The notes beneath the pieces were generated by a model. It was not told the DNA's origin and did not search any database. It was given only the letters and a program-made list of their open reading frames with translations. A DNA stretch of 64,000 nt from Glycomyces terrestris (GTDB lineage Bacteria; Actinomycetota; Actinomycetes; Mycobacteriales; Micromonosporaceae), in NCBI RefSeq assembly GCF_003933745.1, contig NZ_RSEB01000008.1, positions 1 through 64,000 on the forward strand. Reading direction: 5' to 3'. The position numbers and the translations under genes were made by a program. Position 1 is the first letter of the stretch. Every line of letters starts with the position of its first letter. Shown in pieces: positions 8,596 to 18,156 of the stretch.

Positions 8596-10413
8596 GTGAC
8601 ACCGACTCCGAAGGCGGCCTCCCCCAAGACCACGTCCCGCGTGCGCGCGGCCCGGCTCGAAGGCCGCGGCTGGCTCAACACCGGCGGCGCCCGGCTCGAC
8701 CTCGAGAGCCTCCGCGGCAAGATCGTGGTCCTCGACTTCTGGACCTTCTGCTGCATCAACTGCCTGCACGTCCTCGACGAGCTCCGCCCCCTCGAAGCGA
8801 AGTACGGCGACGCGCTCGTCGTCGTCGGCGTCCACTCCCCGAAGTTCGAGCACGAGCGCGACCCGCAGGCGCTCGCCGCCGCCGTCGAGCGGTACGGCGT
8901 CGAGCACCCCGTCCTCGACGACCCCGACCTGAAGACCTGGGACGCCTACGCCGCCCGCGCCTGGCCCACGCTCGTCGTCCTCGACCCCGAGGGCTACGTC
9001 GTCTCCCACATGGCCGGCGAGGGCCACCTCGAGGCCCTCGACCGGATCGTCGGCGACCTCGTCGCCACCCACACCGCGAAGGGCACCCTCGACCCCGAGG
9101 GCTCCCCGTACGTGGCCGCCCCGCCCGCCGAGACCGCGCTCCGCTTCCCCGGCAAGGCGATCGCGCTCCCCGGCGGCGGCGTCCTCGTCTCCGACTCGGC
9201 CCGCCACCGCCTCGTGCGCCTCGCCCCCGACCTCGCCACCGTCGAGGCCGTCATCGGCACCGGGGAGCGCGGCCGCGCCGACGGGGCCGCCCCCGAGTTC
9301 AACGAGCCGCAGGGCCTCGTCCTCCTCCCCGCGGACGTCGCCGCGCGGGCCGGCTACGACCTCGTCGTCGCCGACACCGTCAACCACCTCCTGCGCGGCG
9401 TGCGCCTCGCGACCGGCGAGACCGTCACGGTCGCCGGCACCGGGCGGCAGTGGCGCACCGACGCCGGCACCGACGCCGCCCTCGAGGTCGACCTCTCCTC
9501 CCCGTGGGACCTCGCCTGGTACGACGGCGAGGTGATCGTCGCGATGGCCGGGATCCACCAGCTCTGGTCCTTCGACCCGGTCGCCGGCACCGCCCGCGTC
9601 TACGCCGGGACCACCGTCGAGAGCCTCAAGGACGGCCCCCTCGACCAGGTGTGGATGGCCCAGCCCTCCGGCCTCGCCGCCGACGGCGAACGGCTGTGGA
9701 TCGCCGACGCCGAGACCTCCGCGCTCCGGTACGTCGAGGACGGCGAGATGCGCACCGTCGTCGGCCAGGGCCTGTTCGACTTCGGGCACGTCGACGGCCC
9801 CGCCGCCGACGCGCTCATGCAGCACCCGCTCGGCGTCGCCGTCCTCCCCGACGGCCGCGTCGCCGTCGCCGACACCTACAACGGCGCCCTGCGCGCCTAC
9901 GACCCCGCGACCGGCGAGGTCGCCACCCTCGCCTCCGGCCTCGCCGAACCCAGCGACGTCCTCCCCCTGGGGGACCGGGTCGTCGTGGTCGAGTCGGCCG
10001 CGCACCGCCTCACCGCCCCCGACCTGTCCGAGGCCGCCGTCGCCGGGCAGCACCACCGGGTCACCCGCAAGCGCACCAGGGTCGCCCCCGGGCGGCTGCG
10101 CCTCGACGTCCTCTTCGAGCCCGCCGCCGGGCAGAAGCTCGACCACACCTTCGGCTCGCCCGTCCAGGTGACCGTCTCCGCCGACCCGCCCCACCTCCTC
10201 GCCGAGGGCGCCGGCCGCACCGAGGACCTCGGCCGCGACCTCGTCCTCGCCGACGGCGTCGAGCGGGGCGTCCTCCAGGTCGTCGCACAGGCTGCGACCT
10301 GCGACGCCGACGCCGAGCACCCCGCCTGCCACCTCACCCGCCAGGACTGGGGCGTGCCGGTCGAGGTCACCGGGGACGGGGTGTCGACCCTGAAACTCGT
10401 TCTGCGATCCTGA
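8596..10413 (+). CDS. Thioredoxin-domain / NHL-repeat protein (NHLRC2-like)
   Basis: A 605-residue protein with an N-terminal thioredoxin-like fold (~25-165) carrying the redox motif WTFCCINC, then an NHL-type beta-propeller (~175-480; recurrent blade motifs of the VVADTVNHLLR / WIADAETSALR / VAVADTYNGALR kind) and a C-terminal beta domain (~490-605). This three-part order matches the NHLRC2-type family. It probably has a redox or scaffold role in the cytoplasm, as no signal peptide is visible. GTG start. It stands as a single gene. Confidence 0.8.
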   Translation: MTPTPKAASPKTTSRVRAARLEGRGWLNTGGARLDLESLRGKIVVLDFWTFCCINCLHVLDELRPLEAKYGDALVVVGVHSPKFEHERDPQALAAAVERYGVEHPVLDDPDLKTWDAYAARAWPTLVVLDPEGYVVSHMAGEGHLEALDRIVGDLVATHTAKGTLDPEGSPYVAAPPAETALRFPGKAIALPGGGVLVSDSARHRLVRLAPDLATVEAVIGTGERGRADGAAPEFNEPQGLVLLPADVAARAGYDLVVADTVNHLLRGVRLATGETVTVAGTGRQWRTDAGTDAALEVDLSSPWDLAWYDGEVIVAMAGIHQLWSFDPVAGTARVYAGTTVESLKDGPLDQVWMAQPSGLAADGERLWIADAETSALRYVEDGEMRTVVGQGLFDFGHVDGPAADALMQHPLGVAVLPDGRVAVADTYNGALRAYDPATGEVATLASGLAEPSDVLPLGDRVVVVESAAHRLTAPDLSEAAVAGQHHRVTRKRTRVAPGRLRLDVLFEPAAGQKLDHTFGSPVQVTVSADPPHLLAEGAGRTEDLGRDLVLADGVERGVLQVVAQAATCDADAEHPACHLTRQDWGVPVEVTGDGVSTLKLVLRS

Positions 10414-10542
10414 ACCCGGCGGTGCGATCGGCCCGCGTATTTCGGCCGCGACGCGTGTCATGAATCCGTGCGCGGCTCACGGCGCACTACGTTGAATCCC
10501 GATCGCACCATTGACCGCAGGCACATCAGGGAGGAAGCCGCA

Positions 10543-10737
10543 GTGACCTTGGCTCCGGTCGAAGAACGCTACGCCGAGTACGAGCACTGGCTGGTGCTCA
10601 ACGCCGCCGACCAGATCGTCACCGTGGGCCGGCTGCTCGAGCAGCAGGCCCGCACCTTCGAGTACCTCACCCCCGACGCCTTCGGCGGCCTCGCCGAGTT
10701 CGAGCCCGACCTCTCCGCCATCCGGTCGAACGGGTAG
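10543..10737 (+). CDS. Small acidic hypothetical protein
   Basis: A 64-residue protein starting at GTG 10543, preceded by GGGAGGAAG. It contains a predicted amphipathic helix (HWLVLNAADQIVTVGRLLEQQARTFEYL). An upstream in-frame start at 10468 would add 25 residues but lacks a ribosome binding site. No family recognised. Confidence 0.5.
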   Translation: MTLAPVEERYAEYEHWLVLNAADQIVTVGRLLEQQARTFEYLTPDAFGGLAEFEPDLSAIRSNG

Positions 10738-10849
10738 CCGGACCCGGCCCTCCGGGCGGCCCGGGACGGCCCCGCCGCACCGCTACGCTGAAAGCGAAGT
10801 CGCGTCCCGGCGGCGCGGCGCCGTCCCCGCGCGCTGATACGGTCGAGGC

Positions 10850-11701
10850 GTGGAATCTTTCGAGCGGCCCTTCGGCGACGAGTCCGGCCCGGTCCAAGCC
10901 CCGATGCACCCCGCGTGGATCCGCATCATGCCGTGCAGCATCGAGCTGTTCCGCACCGTCCCCTCCCTGAACCCGTTCCCGGCCGGCTGGTGGGCCGACG
11001 CCTTCCCCGAGGACGACATCTGGAACGAGCCCGTCTGGTGCGACCCCGGCGACGTCGACGACTGGATCGCCGAAGCCTCCGAGCACCACCTCGGCGCCTC
11101 CGCCGAAGTCGTCGAGAAGGAGGCCCGCGAGGAGTACGACCGGGCCACCGCCGAGCGCAGCGAGCGCATCGACACCTTCACCACCCACTGCCGCCGCGCC
11201 GGCCTGCCCGTCCCGCACACCGTGCGCGACCTGCTCGAATTCCTCCTCGCCCTCGGCCTGTACCGGTCCGAGCAGCGCGACGGCGTCATGTACGTCGCCC
11301 CGCAGCTGTACATCAACCCCTTCGACGTCCTCTCCTTCGACAAGCTCGAGGCCATCGAGGAGGCCGCCGACCAGCGCGGCGACCTCGAGGAGCTCACCGC
11401 GATCGCGATCCGCCGCGTCGGCGGCGTCGACTACGAGTTCGACGACGAGGGCCGCTTCACGCTGCCGGGGAACGCCAAGTCCGCCACCGTGCAGGTCTCG
11501 CTCGCGGCGCTCGCCGACGACGCGGGCGTCCCCGCCCCCGTCATCCGCGGGATGCTCATGGAGCTCGCCGAGGACGGCGACGTCGCCGGCTCGGTCGACC
11601 TGGGCGCCGTCCCCGTCGGCGAGGAGTTCACGCTCACCGCCTCCGACGACCTCCTCGGCGGCTACCCGAACGACGAGCTGCTGCCGCCCGAGCACGCCTG
11701 A
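10850..11701 (+). CDS. Hypothetical protein, possibly DUF6042-like
   Basis: A 283-residue acidic soluble protein with GTG start. The N-terminal half carries Trp-rich motifs (NPFPAGWWADAFPEDDIWNEP). The second half reads like a winged-helix region: LLEFLLALGLYRSEQRDGVMYVAPQL, later VSLAALADDAGVPAPVIRGMLMELAEDGDV. The latter looks like a helix-turn-helix predicted from sequence. I associate this architecture with an uncharacterised streptomycete family, but from memory only. Confidence 0.6.
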   Translation: MESFERPFGDESGPVQAPMHPAWIRIMPCSIELFRTVPSLNPFPAGWWADAFPEDDIWNEPVWCDPGDVDDWIAEASEHHLGASAEVVEKEAREEYDRATAERSERIDTFTTHCRRAGLPVPHTVRDLLEFLLALGLYRSEQRDGVMYVAPQLYINPFDVLSFDKLEAIEEAADQRGDLEELTAIAIRRVGGVDYEFDDEGRFTLPGNAKSATVQVSLAALADDAGVPAPVIRGMLMELAEDGDVAGSVDLGAVPVGEEFTLTASDDLLGGYPNDELLPPEHA

Positions 11702-11726
11702 GCGGGCGTGACCGCCACCGCACCCC

Positions 11727-11748
11727 ATTCACCGCCAGTTCACCTGTT
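11727..11748 (+). promoter_or_regulatory. PHO-box-like direct repeat upstream of pstB
   Basis: Two 7-mers, ATTCACC (11727-11733) and GTTCACC (11738-11744), are spaced exactly 11 bp start to start. This is the unit length and core (GTTCACC) of the PhoP-binding PHO box of streptomycetes. They lie about 85 bp upstream of the pstB start, so phosphate-starvation control by PhoRP is the natural prediction. Confidence 0.6.
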
Positions 11749-11830
11749 GGCCCCCCGTCGTGCACCTGCATGGCGTTCTATGAGGGCAGGACACGTTAAC
11801 GGCGGTTGACGATCGGTGATTGGAGCACGC

Positions 11831-12691
11831 GTGACCGTGAACGAGACTGGCGCCAAGACCAGGGCGCCCATCGCGGGCCTGGCCCCCCAGGGCCGGACCG
11901 CGTCGCCCGTCGCGACCGAGACGGTCATCGAGCTCAAGGGCGTCGGCGTGCACTACGGGCGGACCCACGCGGTCCGCGACGTCTCCCTGCCCGTCGCGCG
12001 CAACCAGATCACCGCGATGATCGGCCCCTCCGGCTGCGGCAAGTCCACGGTCCTGCGGTCGATCAACCGCATGAACGACCTCATCCCCGGCGCGAAGGTC
12101 ACCGGCGAGATCACCTTCCACGGCAAGGACATCTACGGCTCCGGCGTCGACCCGATCGCCGTCCGCCGCCACATCGGCATGGTGTTCCAGAAGGCGAACC
12201 CGTTCCCGAAGTCGATCTTCGACAACGTCGCCTACGGCCTGCGCATCAACGGCATGAAGGACAACCTCGCCGACCGGGTCGAGCAGGCCCTGCGCGGCGC
12301 GGCCCTGTGGGACGAGGTCAAGGACAACCTGAAGAAGAGCGCCCTCGCGCTCTCCGGCGGCCAGCAGCAGCGCCTGTGCATCGCCCGCGCGATCGCCGTG
12401 CAGCCCGAGGTCCTGCTCATGGACGAGCCGTGCTCGGCCCTCGACCCGATCGCCACGGCCCGCATCGAGGAGCTCATGAACGAGCTCGTCAAGGACTACA
12501 CGATCGTCATCGTCACGCACAACATGCAGCAGGCCGCGCGCGTCTCCGACGCGACCGCGTTCTACTCCGCGGACGTCGACGAGGCCGGCGAGCGCTTCGG
12601 CTTCCTCGTCGAGTTCGACGAGACCCAGCGCCTGTTCTCCAACCCGGCGGACCCGCGCACCGAGGACTACATCACCGGCCGCTTCGGTTAG
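11831..12691 (+). CDS. pstB: Phosphate ABC transporter ATP-binding protein
   Basis: A 286-residue ATPase of the high-affinity phosphate importer. Walker [10 protein letters not shown], the Q-loop in FQKANPFP, signature LSGGQQQR, Walker B LLMDEP followed by CSALDP, and the switch histidine in [13 protein letters not shown] are all intact. The PNPFPKSI and NDLIPGA segments are typical of PstB rather than of other importers. An in-frame GTG at 11816 is an alternative start. No pstS, pstC or pstA flanks it, so the ATPase must serve permeases encoded elsewhere. A PHO-box-like repeat precedes it. Confidence 0.92.
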   Translation: MTVNETGAKTRAPIAGLAPQGRTASPVATETVIELKGVGVHYGRTHAVRDVSLPVARNQITAMIGPSGCGKSTVLRSINRMNDLIPGAKVTGEITFHGKDIYGSGVDPIAVRRHIGMVFQKANPFPKSIFDNVAYGLRINGMKDNLADRVEQALRGAALWDEVKDNLKKSALALSGGQQQRLCIARAIAVQPEVLLMDEPCSALDPIATARIEELMNELVKDYTIVIVTHNMQQAARVSDATAFYSADVDEAGERFGFLVEFDETQRLFSNPADPRTEDYITGRFG

Positions 12692-12708
12692 GCCCCGAGA
12701 ACGAACGA

Positions 12709-12740
12709 CGGCGGCGCGGCCCGGAAGGGCCGCGCCGCCG
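12709..12740. terminator. Hairpin terminator between convergent genes
   Basis: Perfect 13-bp stem (12709-12721 with 12728-12740) with a 6-nt loop, followed by TTCTC. It lies between pstB and the convergent gene at 12801. Confidence 0.75.
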
Positions 12741-12800
12741 TTCTCGCGTCCGGGAGACGAGGCGGGGGCGGCCGCCCGGCCGCCCCCGCCTCGTCTCAGG

Positions 12801-13799
12801 TCAGGCGTCGTTCCCGCACAGGATCGCCGACGTGCGGTCCTCGGAGTCGGTGACCTCCCAGTACCACTCGCCGCCGCAGGTCGCCTCCGCCGCGGCCTCG
12901 TCGTCGCTCATGACGGCCGGCGTGTCCATGAGGACGGTGCCCACGACCTCGTACTCGACCAGGTCGGAGGAGCAGTCCGTGGTCCACCACGAGTCCGAGG
13001 AGTAGAAGCAGTCCCCGGTGTCGGGGATGTACGGGGTGTTCGCGGGCTCGGCCGGGTCGGCGATGCCGGTCGCCTGGATGCAGTACAGCGAGTCCAGGGT
13101 CCCGTCCGAGTACACGTAGTGCCAGTTCCGCCACAGGTCGCCGGGGTTGAGGACGGCCCAGTCCTCGCCGCACAGCTCCTTCGGCCGGGTGTAGTCGGTG
13201 AGGTAGCCGTCCGAGTCCACGGGCACGTCGGTCACGTCGTACGACTGGCCGGTGATCTCCCAGAACGCGGTCGCGTCGCTGCACTCGATGAGTTCGAGGC
13301 CGTCGCCGTAGCCGCCGTCGGCGATGGCCGGCTCGTACGGCAGGCACATCCCGACCTCGGAGCCGGCCTGCTGCTCCTCCTCGGTGGGCTCCTCGCTGGC
13401 GCTGGCCTCCTCGGACGCCGACGCCTCCTCCTCGGACGTGGTCTCCTCCCCGGCCTGGTCGTCCTGGTCGCGGTTCCCGCTGAGGTTCACGGCGACGAGG
13501 AGGACCCCGCCGAGGACCAGGACGAGCGCGCCGACGATGATCCCGCCGATGAGCGCGTAGTTGCGCTTGGGCGGCTCGGGCGGCAGGACCGGCCCGCCGT
13601 ACGGCGGCGGCTCGGCCCCGTACGGGGGCTGCCCGCCGGACTGGCCGGCGGCGAACTGCGGCGCGGAGCCGTACTGGGGCTGCTGGGACTGCGGCTGGCC
13701 CCCGTAGGGGCTCTGGCCGCCGTTGTACGGCGACTGGAAGCCGAACCCGGGGGTCTGCGGCTGCTCAGGCGGTTGGCCGTAGTTGGGAGGGACCGTCAT
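12801..13799 (-). CDS. Pro/Gly/Gln-rich single-span membrane protein with cysteine-containing outer domain
   Basis: A 332-residue protein. Residues 1-80 are a tyrosine-containing Pro/Gly/Gln repeat region (QSPYGGQPQ, GGQPPYGAEPPPYGG). A transmembrane helix follows (~84-108, YALIGGIIVGALVLVLGGVLLVAV), then an acidic Ser/Glu linker and a ~190-residue outer domain with about eight cysteines, likely disulfide bonded. The same plan is seen in the 6998-8401 protein. The ATG at 13799 gives a natural start; an upstream in-frame start at 13826 is less likely. Function unknown; LppU-like proteins have this layout. Confidence 0.7.
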   Translation of the reverse strand: MTVPPNYGQPPEQPQTPGFGFQSPYNGGQSPYGGQPQSQQPQYGSAPQFAAGQSGGQPPYGAEPPPYGGPVLPPEPPKRNYALIGGIIVGALVLVLGGVLLVAVNLSGNRDQDDQAGEETTSEEEASASEEASASEEPTEEEQQAGSEVGMCLPYEPAIADGGYGDGLELIECSDATAFWEITGQSYDVTDVPVDSDGYLTDYTRPKELCGEDWAVLNPGDLWRNWHYVYSDGTLDSLYCIQATGIADPAEPANTPYIPDTGDCFYSSDSWWTTDCSSDLVEYEVVGTVLMDTPAVMSDDEAAAEATCGGEWYWEVTDSEDRTSAILCGNDA

Positions 13800-13958
13800 A
13801 TACGCCACGCTATAGCGCTTCGTCAACGGCGGCCACCCGGAGGGGGGAACCTGTGCGCGAAAGTCGCAGGTCGCGGGGAGGTACCGGCCCTGACGGCCCG
13901 GCCCGTCACCCCTGCGAGGTGACGCACCTCGCGGCGGCTTCCGCTCCCGCTGCCCGGG

Positions 13959-15404
13959 TCAGAGCGCCTCGGGCAGGACCAGGACCCGCTCCACGGTGTA
14001 GTCCTCCATCGCCGAGCGGACGCCTTCGCGGCCGATCCCGGAGCCCTTGACGCCGCCGTACGGCATCTGATCGGCCCGGAACGAGGGCACGTCGCCGATG
14101 ACGACGCCGCCGACGTCGAGGGTGCGGTGGGCGAGCATCGCCTGCGGGAGGCTCTCGGTGAACACGCCCGCCTGGAGCCCGTACCGGGAGTCGTTGACCG
14201 CGGCGAGCCCGGCCTCGAAGCTGTCGACGCTCGCGAGGACGAGGACCGGCCCGAACACCTCCTCGCGCAGGACCTTCGCGTCCGCGCGCACGTCGGCGAG
14301 GACCGTGGGCTCCACGAGCGCGCCCTGGCGGGGCCCGCCCCCGCACAGCACCTTCGCGCCCTCGTCGACGGCCTCCTCGATCCACGACTGGACGCGCTCG
14401 GCGGCCTCGGCGGAGATGAGCGGCCCGACCTTGCACGACGGGTCGTTCGGGTCGCCCGAGGGCAGGGCCTTCACCTGCTCGACGATCCGGCTCGCCATGT
14501 CCGCGTAGGCGGGCGCCTCGACGAACACGCGCTGCACGGCGATACACGACTGCCCGGCCTGGTAGTTCCCGAACATCGCGATCCGCTCGGCCGCCCAGTC
14601 CCGCTTCGGGTAGTCGGCGGCGACGAGCGCGGCGCCGTTCCCGCCGAGTTCGAGCGTCACGTGCTTGCCGGGGACGCGCTGGAGGATCTGCCTGCCGACG
14701 GGCCCGGACCCGGTGAACGAGACGACGGGCAGGCGCGGGTCGTCCACGAGCTGCTCGGCCCGGTGGTTGGGGACCGGCAGCACCGACAGCATTGCGGGCG
14801 GCAGGTCGGTCTCGGAGAACAGGGCGCCCAGGTGCAGCGAGGACAGCGGGGTCGCCGGGGCGGGCTTGAGGACGATCGGGCACCCGGCCGCGACCGCGGG
14901 CGCGACCTTGTGCGCCACCAGGTTCAGCGGGAAGTTGAACGGGGTGATGCCCAGGACCGGGCCGCGCGGGAAGCGCCGCACCAGGGCGAGGCGGCCCTCG
15001 GCGGACGGGTCGGTGTCGAGGCGCTGCACCTCCCCGGCGAACCGGCGCGCCTCCTCGGCCGCCCACCGGAACACCGACACGGCCCGGCGCACCTCGATGC
15101 GCGCCCACGCGATCGGCTTCCCGGACTCGGCGGTGATGAGCTCGGCGCACGTCTCCGCCTCCTCGTCGAGGCGGCGGCGCACGTGCTCGAGCGCCTCGGC
15201 CCGCACGTGGGCCGGCAGGGCCGCGCACTCGGCGGCGGCCCCGGCGGCGGCGGCGACCGCGGCCTCCACCTGCCCGGCGGTGGCCCACGACGTGGCGCCC
15301 ACAGGGGAGTCGTCGAAGGGGTGGGTGACGAAGAACTCCTCCTCGCCGTGCTGCGGACGACCTGCCACCCAGATCGGCGAAACGGGACGGAGACGTTGCG
15401 ACAT
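13959..15404 (-). CDS. NAD(P)-dependent aldehyde dehydrogenase
   Basis: A 481-residue member of the aldehyde dehydrogenase superfamily that oxidises an aldehyde to an acid with NAD(P). Landmarks in order: the GITPFNFPLN substrate/cofactor segment, IVLKPAPATP with the cofactor lysine, FTGSGPVGRQI, the general-base glutamate in LELGGNGA, the catalytic cysteine in YQAGQSCIAVQR, and EEVFGPVLVL. The nonstandard YQAGQSC context resembles the lactaldehyde / non-phosphorylating glyceraldehyde-3-phosphate branch, so the exact substrate is open. Single gene. Confidence 0.85.
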   Translation of the reverse strand: MSQRLRPVSPIWVAGRPQHGEEEFFVTHPFDDSPVGATSWATAGQVEAAVAAAAGAAAECAALPAHVRAEALEHVRRRLDEEAETCAELITAESGKPIAWARIEVRRAVSVFRWAAEEARRFAGEVQRLDTDPSAEGRLALVRRFPRGPVLGITPFNFPLNLVAHKVAPAVAAGCPIVLKPAPATPLSSLHLGALFSETDLPPAMLSVLPVPNHRAEQLVDDPRLPVVSFTGSGPVGRQILQRVPGKHVTLELGGNGAALVAADYPKRDWAAERIAMFGNYQAGQSCIAVQRVFVEAPAYADMASRIVEQVKALPSGDPNDPSCKVGPLISAEAAERVQSWIEEAVDEGAKVLCGGGPRQGALVEPTVLADVRADAKVLREEVFGPVLVLASVDSFEAGLAAVNDSRYGLQAGVFTESLPQAMLAHRTLDVGGVVIGDVPSFRADQMPYGGVKGSGIGREGVRSAMEDYTVERVLVLPEAL

Positions 15405-15562
15405 GGCTCCAGCCTACGGGTTCGGGCCCGCGCGGCGCTGCGGTTGGGGCGCGCGAATCCGCGCGATCCCGGCCTCCCGCACCGGCCGCCGCCCTCCCGC
15501 GGCAGGTCGCGGGCTTCGCAACCCGGGTGCGCCCATTTGCCCGTCCAAGGCATGATGAGGGC

Positions 15563-16240
15563 ATGAGTGAACAGCAATCAGGTGCGGGGTACCCGCAGCA
15601 GCCCACCTCCGGCCAGCCCGGGCAGCCCTACGCCCAGGCGCCCTACGCGTCCCCGCAGGCCCAGTACCAGGCCCAGCAGCAGTACGCGGCCTACGCCCCT
15701 CCGGCTCCGTCGCTGTTCGACCGCCTGGGCGTGCCCTCGCTCCCGGCGATCCTGGGGCTCTCGGGCCTCGGCGCTCTGGCCCTGTCCGGACTCATCACCG
15801 GCACCTCCGACTCCACGGAGCTCCAGGTCGACGTGGCCGCCCACCTGTTCGGGTTCCCGTCGGTCCTGACGGCCGTGATCGTCATGTTCGCCCTGGCGCT
15901 GTTCGCCGGCGAGCGGCTGCGGCCGCTGTGGAAGGCGCTGACGCTGGCCGGCGCCGCGGTCTTCCTGGCCGGGTTCCTGTACGACCTGCTGTCGCTGCCG
16001 GACGGCTCGTCGGGATCGGACGCGTCGGCCTGGATCGGGGCGCTCCTGCTCATCGGCGCGTACGCGCTGTTCGTGGCCGGCGCGCTCATGGTCCCCGGCA
16101 AGGCGTCGCCGGCCCCGGCCGCGGCCCCCGCGGCTCCGGCCGCCGCGCCCGGCTACCCGACCGGGCAGCAGCCCGCGGTCCCGCCGGCCGCCGCCCCGCA
16201 GACCCAGCAGAACCAGTGGCCCCAGGCGCCGCAGCAGTAG
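15563..16240 (+). CDS. Four-span membrane protein with Gln/Pro-rich ends
   Basis: A 225-residue protein. The Gln/Tyr/Pro-rich N-terminus (1-50) and Ala/Pro/Gln-rich C-terminus (~185-225) flank four hydrophobic segments (around 60-80, 95-118, 127-150, 158-178). ATG at 15563 follows ATGAGG. No family recognised. The disordered Gln/Pro-rich tails are a common feature of actinomycete envelope proteins. Confidence 0.6.
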   Translation: MSEQQSGAGYPQQPTSGQPGQPYAQAPYASPQAQYQAQQQYAAYAPPAPSLFDRLGVPSLPAILGLSGLGALALSGLITGTSDSTELQVDVAAHLFGFPSVLTAVIVMFALALFAGERLRPLWKALTLAGAAVFLAGFLYDLLSLPDGSSGSDASAWIGALLLIGAYALFVAGALMVPGKASPAPAAAPAAPAAAPGYPTGQQPAVPPAAAPQTQQNQWPQAPQQ

Positions 16241-16259
16241 CCGCGCCCCGGGCAGCCGA

Positions 16260-16307
16260 AGAGGCGGCGCGGCCGGGTCTCGCTCGAGACCGCGGCCGCG
16301 CCGCCTC
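16260..16307. terminator. Long hairpin terminator
   Basis: A perfect 16-bp outer stem (16260-16275 with 16292-16307) contains a further inner stem GGTCTCG/CGAGACC. It follows the stop at 16240 by 19 bp and probably also serves the leftward gene at 16489. Confidence 0.75.
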
Positions 16308-16488
16308 TCTTCGTGCATATTGGACATCGCGTCGTCCGCCGACATCCGAAGTCCTTGCTCCAGCCCCGCCGGCGCCGCGGCTCGCGGGGGAGCCGGACGG
16401 CGGGAGCGGGACCGGGCCGGCGCAGTGGAGACGCAGGTCCGTGCTGGATATGGAGATTGCGGAGATCGGTCGGGCGGGCCCGCCATGC

Positions 16489-16791
16489 TCACGGTCGACG
16501 TCCGGTCGTGCTGGCACGAGCCGGGGGCGTCCCCGTGGGCCGCAGCGCTAACTGCTTCTTCGGCGGGAGCCAGTCATCCTCGCGGAGATCGTCTTCGTCT
16601 CCGCCGTACCGATCGTCGGCATAAGCGGCGTACGGGTCCGGCTCCTCTTCGGGAGGAGGCTCTATGTCGACCTCGTCCTCACGACCGCCCCCAAGCTCGC
16701 GCTCGAGCGCGCGCAGGTCGGTGTTCGGAGCATGGTACTTGAGCTTCCGGGCCACTTTGGTCTGCTTTGCCTTAGCTCGGCCGCGCCCCAT
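16489..16791 (-). CDS. DUF3073 family protein
   Basis: A 100-residue protein beginning MGRGRAKAKQTKVARKLKY, the signature start of the actinobacterial DUF3073 family. An acidic middle follows (DEVDIEPPPEEEPDPYAAYADD), then a basic tail. The start is chosen by this conserved N-terminus and a GGGGG ribosome site. Recalled streptomycete genome order places such a gene beside valine dehydrogenase and bldC, as here. Function unknown; strongly charged and probably nucleic-acid or ribosome associated (inference). Confidence 0.85.
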   Translation of the reverse strand: MGRGRAKAKQTKVARKLKYHAPNTDLRALERELGGGREDEVDIEPPPEEEPDPYAAYADDRYGGDEDDLREDDWLPPKKQLALRPTGTPPARASTTGRRP

Positions 16792-17036
16792 ATGGCTCGA
16801 CCCCCTCGCACAGAAATCATCGGGGCAGCCGTTAAGGCGCCCCGGAATGCTTGCAATCTCTTCGTGGCTCCTACGGTACAGGCTCGCGGCGCCCCACTGC
16901 ATCCCGGGCCGTGAGTTGGATGCCACAGATTACCGGCGATGACCACCAGACCGGGACGAACATCCGCCCGAATCGTGAGATTCGTTCCCACTGTCCGCGA
17001 CCGTCCCGCGACGGAGTGCAAGCGACGATTCCGAAG

Positions 17037-17069
17037 ATCCTATAGGATGTGCCGAGCATCCCATAGGAT
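17037..17069. promoter_or_regulatory. Two 12-bp palindromes spaced two helical turns
   Basis: ATCCTATAGGAT (17037-17048, perfect palindrome) and ATCCCATAGGAT (17058-17069) are spaced 21 bp centre to centre, so both face the same side of the helix. They sit 17 bp beyond the valine dehydrogenase stop and about 245 bp upstream of the DUF3073 start. They look like a pair of operator sites for a dimeric regulator. Confidence 0.4.
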
Positions 17070-17085
17070 CCCTCCCGGGCCTCCG

Positions 17086-18156
17086 CTAGCGGAACAGGCG
17101 CACGCGCTGGAGCCGCCCGACGGCGGCCATGCGCTCCTCGGCCAGGGCGTTCGCCGCCGCGAGCGGCGTGGTGCCCTCGCCCTTGGCGCGGTCGAGGATG
17201 CGGCCGGTGGTCGCGAAGATCCCGGCGGTGCGCCGCTCGGCCCGCTTGAAGTCGAACGCGCCGTCGTACTCGTCGGCGACCTGGATGACGCCGCCCGAGT
17301 TCACCACGTAGTCGGGGCAGTACAGGACCCCGGCCCGGTCGAGCTCGTCGGCGATCTCGGGCGACGCGAGCTGGTTGTTGGCCGCGCCGCACACGATCTC
17401 GGCGTCCAGGGTCTTCAGCGTGCCGTGGTTGAGGACGCCGCCGAGCGCGCACGGCGCGTACACGTGAATGCCGGAGGCGATGAGCTCGTCGGCGTCGGCG
17501 ACGAGGCGCACCTGCGGGAACCGCTCCCGGACCCACCGGATCGCCGCGTCGTTCACGTCGCACGCCACGACCTCGGCGCCCGCCTCGATGAGGTGGGGGA
17601 CGAGGTGGCGCCCGACCTTGCCGAGCCCGGCCACGCCGACGGTCCGCCCGGCGAGGTCCACGGCGCCCCAGCGGTGCTGGGCGGCCGCGCGCATCGCCTG
17701 GAACACGCCGAACGCGGTGAGGATCGAGGAGTCGCCCGCGCCCCCGGCCTCGGGGCTGCGGCCCGACACGTGGCGGGTCTCGCGCGCCACGTGGTCCATG
17801 TCCTCGACGTAGGTGCCGACGTCGCACGCCGTCACGTACCGCCCACCGAGCGACTCGACGAACCGGCCGTAGGCCCGCAGCAGCGCCTCGCTCTTGTCGA
17901 CGGCCGGGTCGCCCCAGATGACGGCCTTGCCGCCGCCGTGGTCGAGCCCGGCGATCGCGTTCTTGTACGCCATGCCCTCCGACAGGTGGAGCACGTCCTG
18001 GAGGGCCTCCTCCTCGGAGGCGTAGGGGTAGAAGCGGGTGCCGCCCAGGGCGGGGCCGAGCGCGGTCGAGTACACCGCGATGATCGCGCGCAGCCCGCTG
18101 TCGGGGTCGTGGCAGAACACGACCTGTTCGTGGCCGGTCGCGTCGAAGATGCTCAT
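17086..18156 (-). CDS. vdh: Valine/leucine dehydrogenase (Glu/Leu/Phe/Val dehydrogenase family)
   Basis: A 356-residue NAD-dependent amino-acid dehydrogenase that deaminates branched-chain amino acids to 2-oxoacids. The N-terminal catalytic domain contains [13 protein letters not shown] and the active-site lysine in DHGGGKAVI. The C-terminal Rossmann domain has GLGKVGRHL and the CGAANNQL segment. GGAGA lies nine bases before the ATG. Its product could feed a branched-chain type of the 2-oxoacid dehydrogenase at 3-6.5 kb. The frame stays open far upstream of the start, but that is antisense to the divergent gene at 18268. Position beside bldC matches Streptomyces vdh. Confidence 0.88.
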   Translation of the reverse strand: MSIFDATGHEQVVFCHDPDSGLRAIIAVYSTALGPALGGTRFYPYASEEEALQDVLHLSEGMAYKNAIAGLDHGGGKAVIWGDPAVDKSEALLRAYGRFVESLGGRYVTACDVGTYVEDMDHVARETRHVSGRSPEAGGAGDSSILTAFGVFQAMRAAAQHRWGAVDLAGRTVGVAGLGKVGRHLVPHLIEAGAEVVACDVNDAAIRWVRERFPQVRLVADADELIASGIHVYAPCALGGVLNHGTLKTLDAEIVCGAANNQLASPEIADELDRAGVLYCPDYVVNSGGVIQVADEYDGAFDFKRAERRTAGIFATTGRILDRAKGEGTTPLAAANALAEERMAAVGRLQRVRLFR

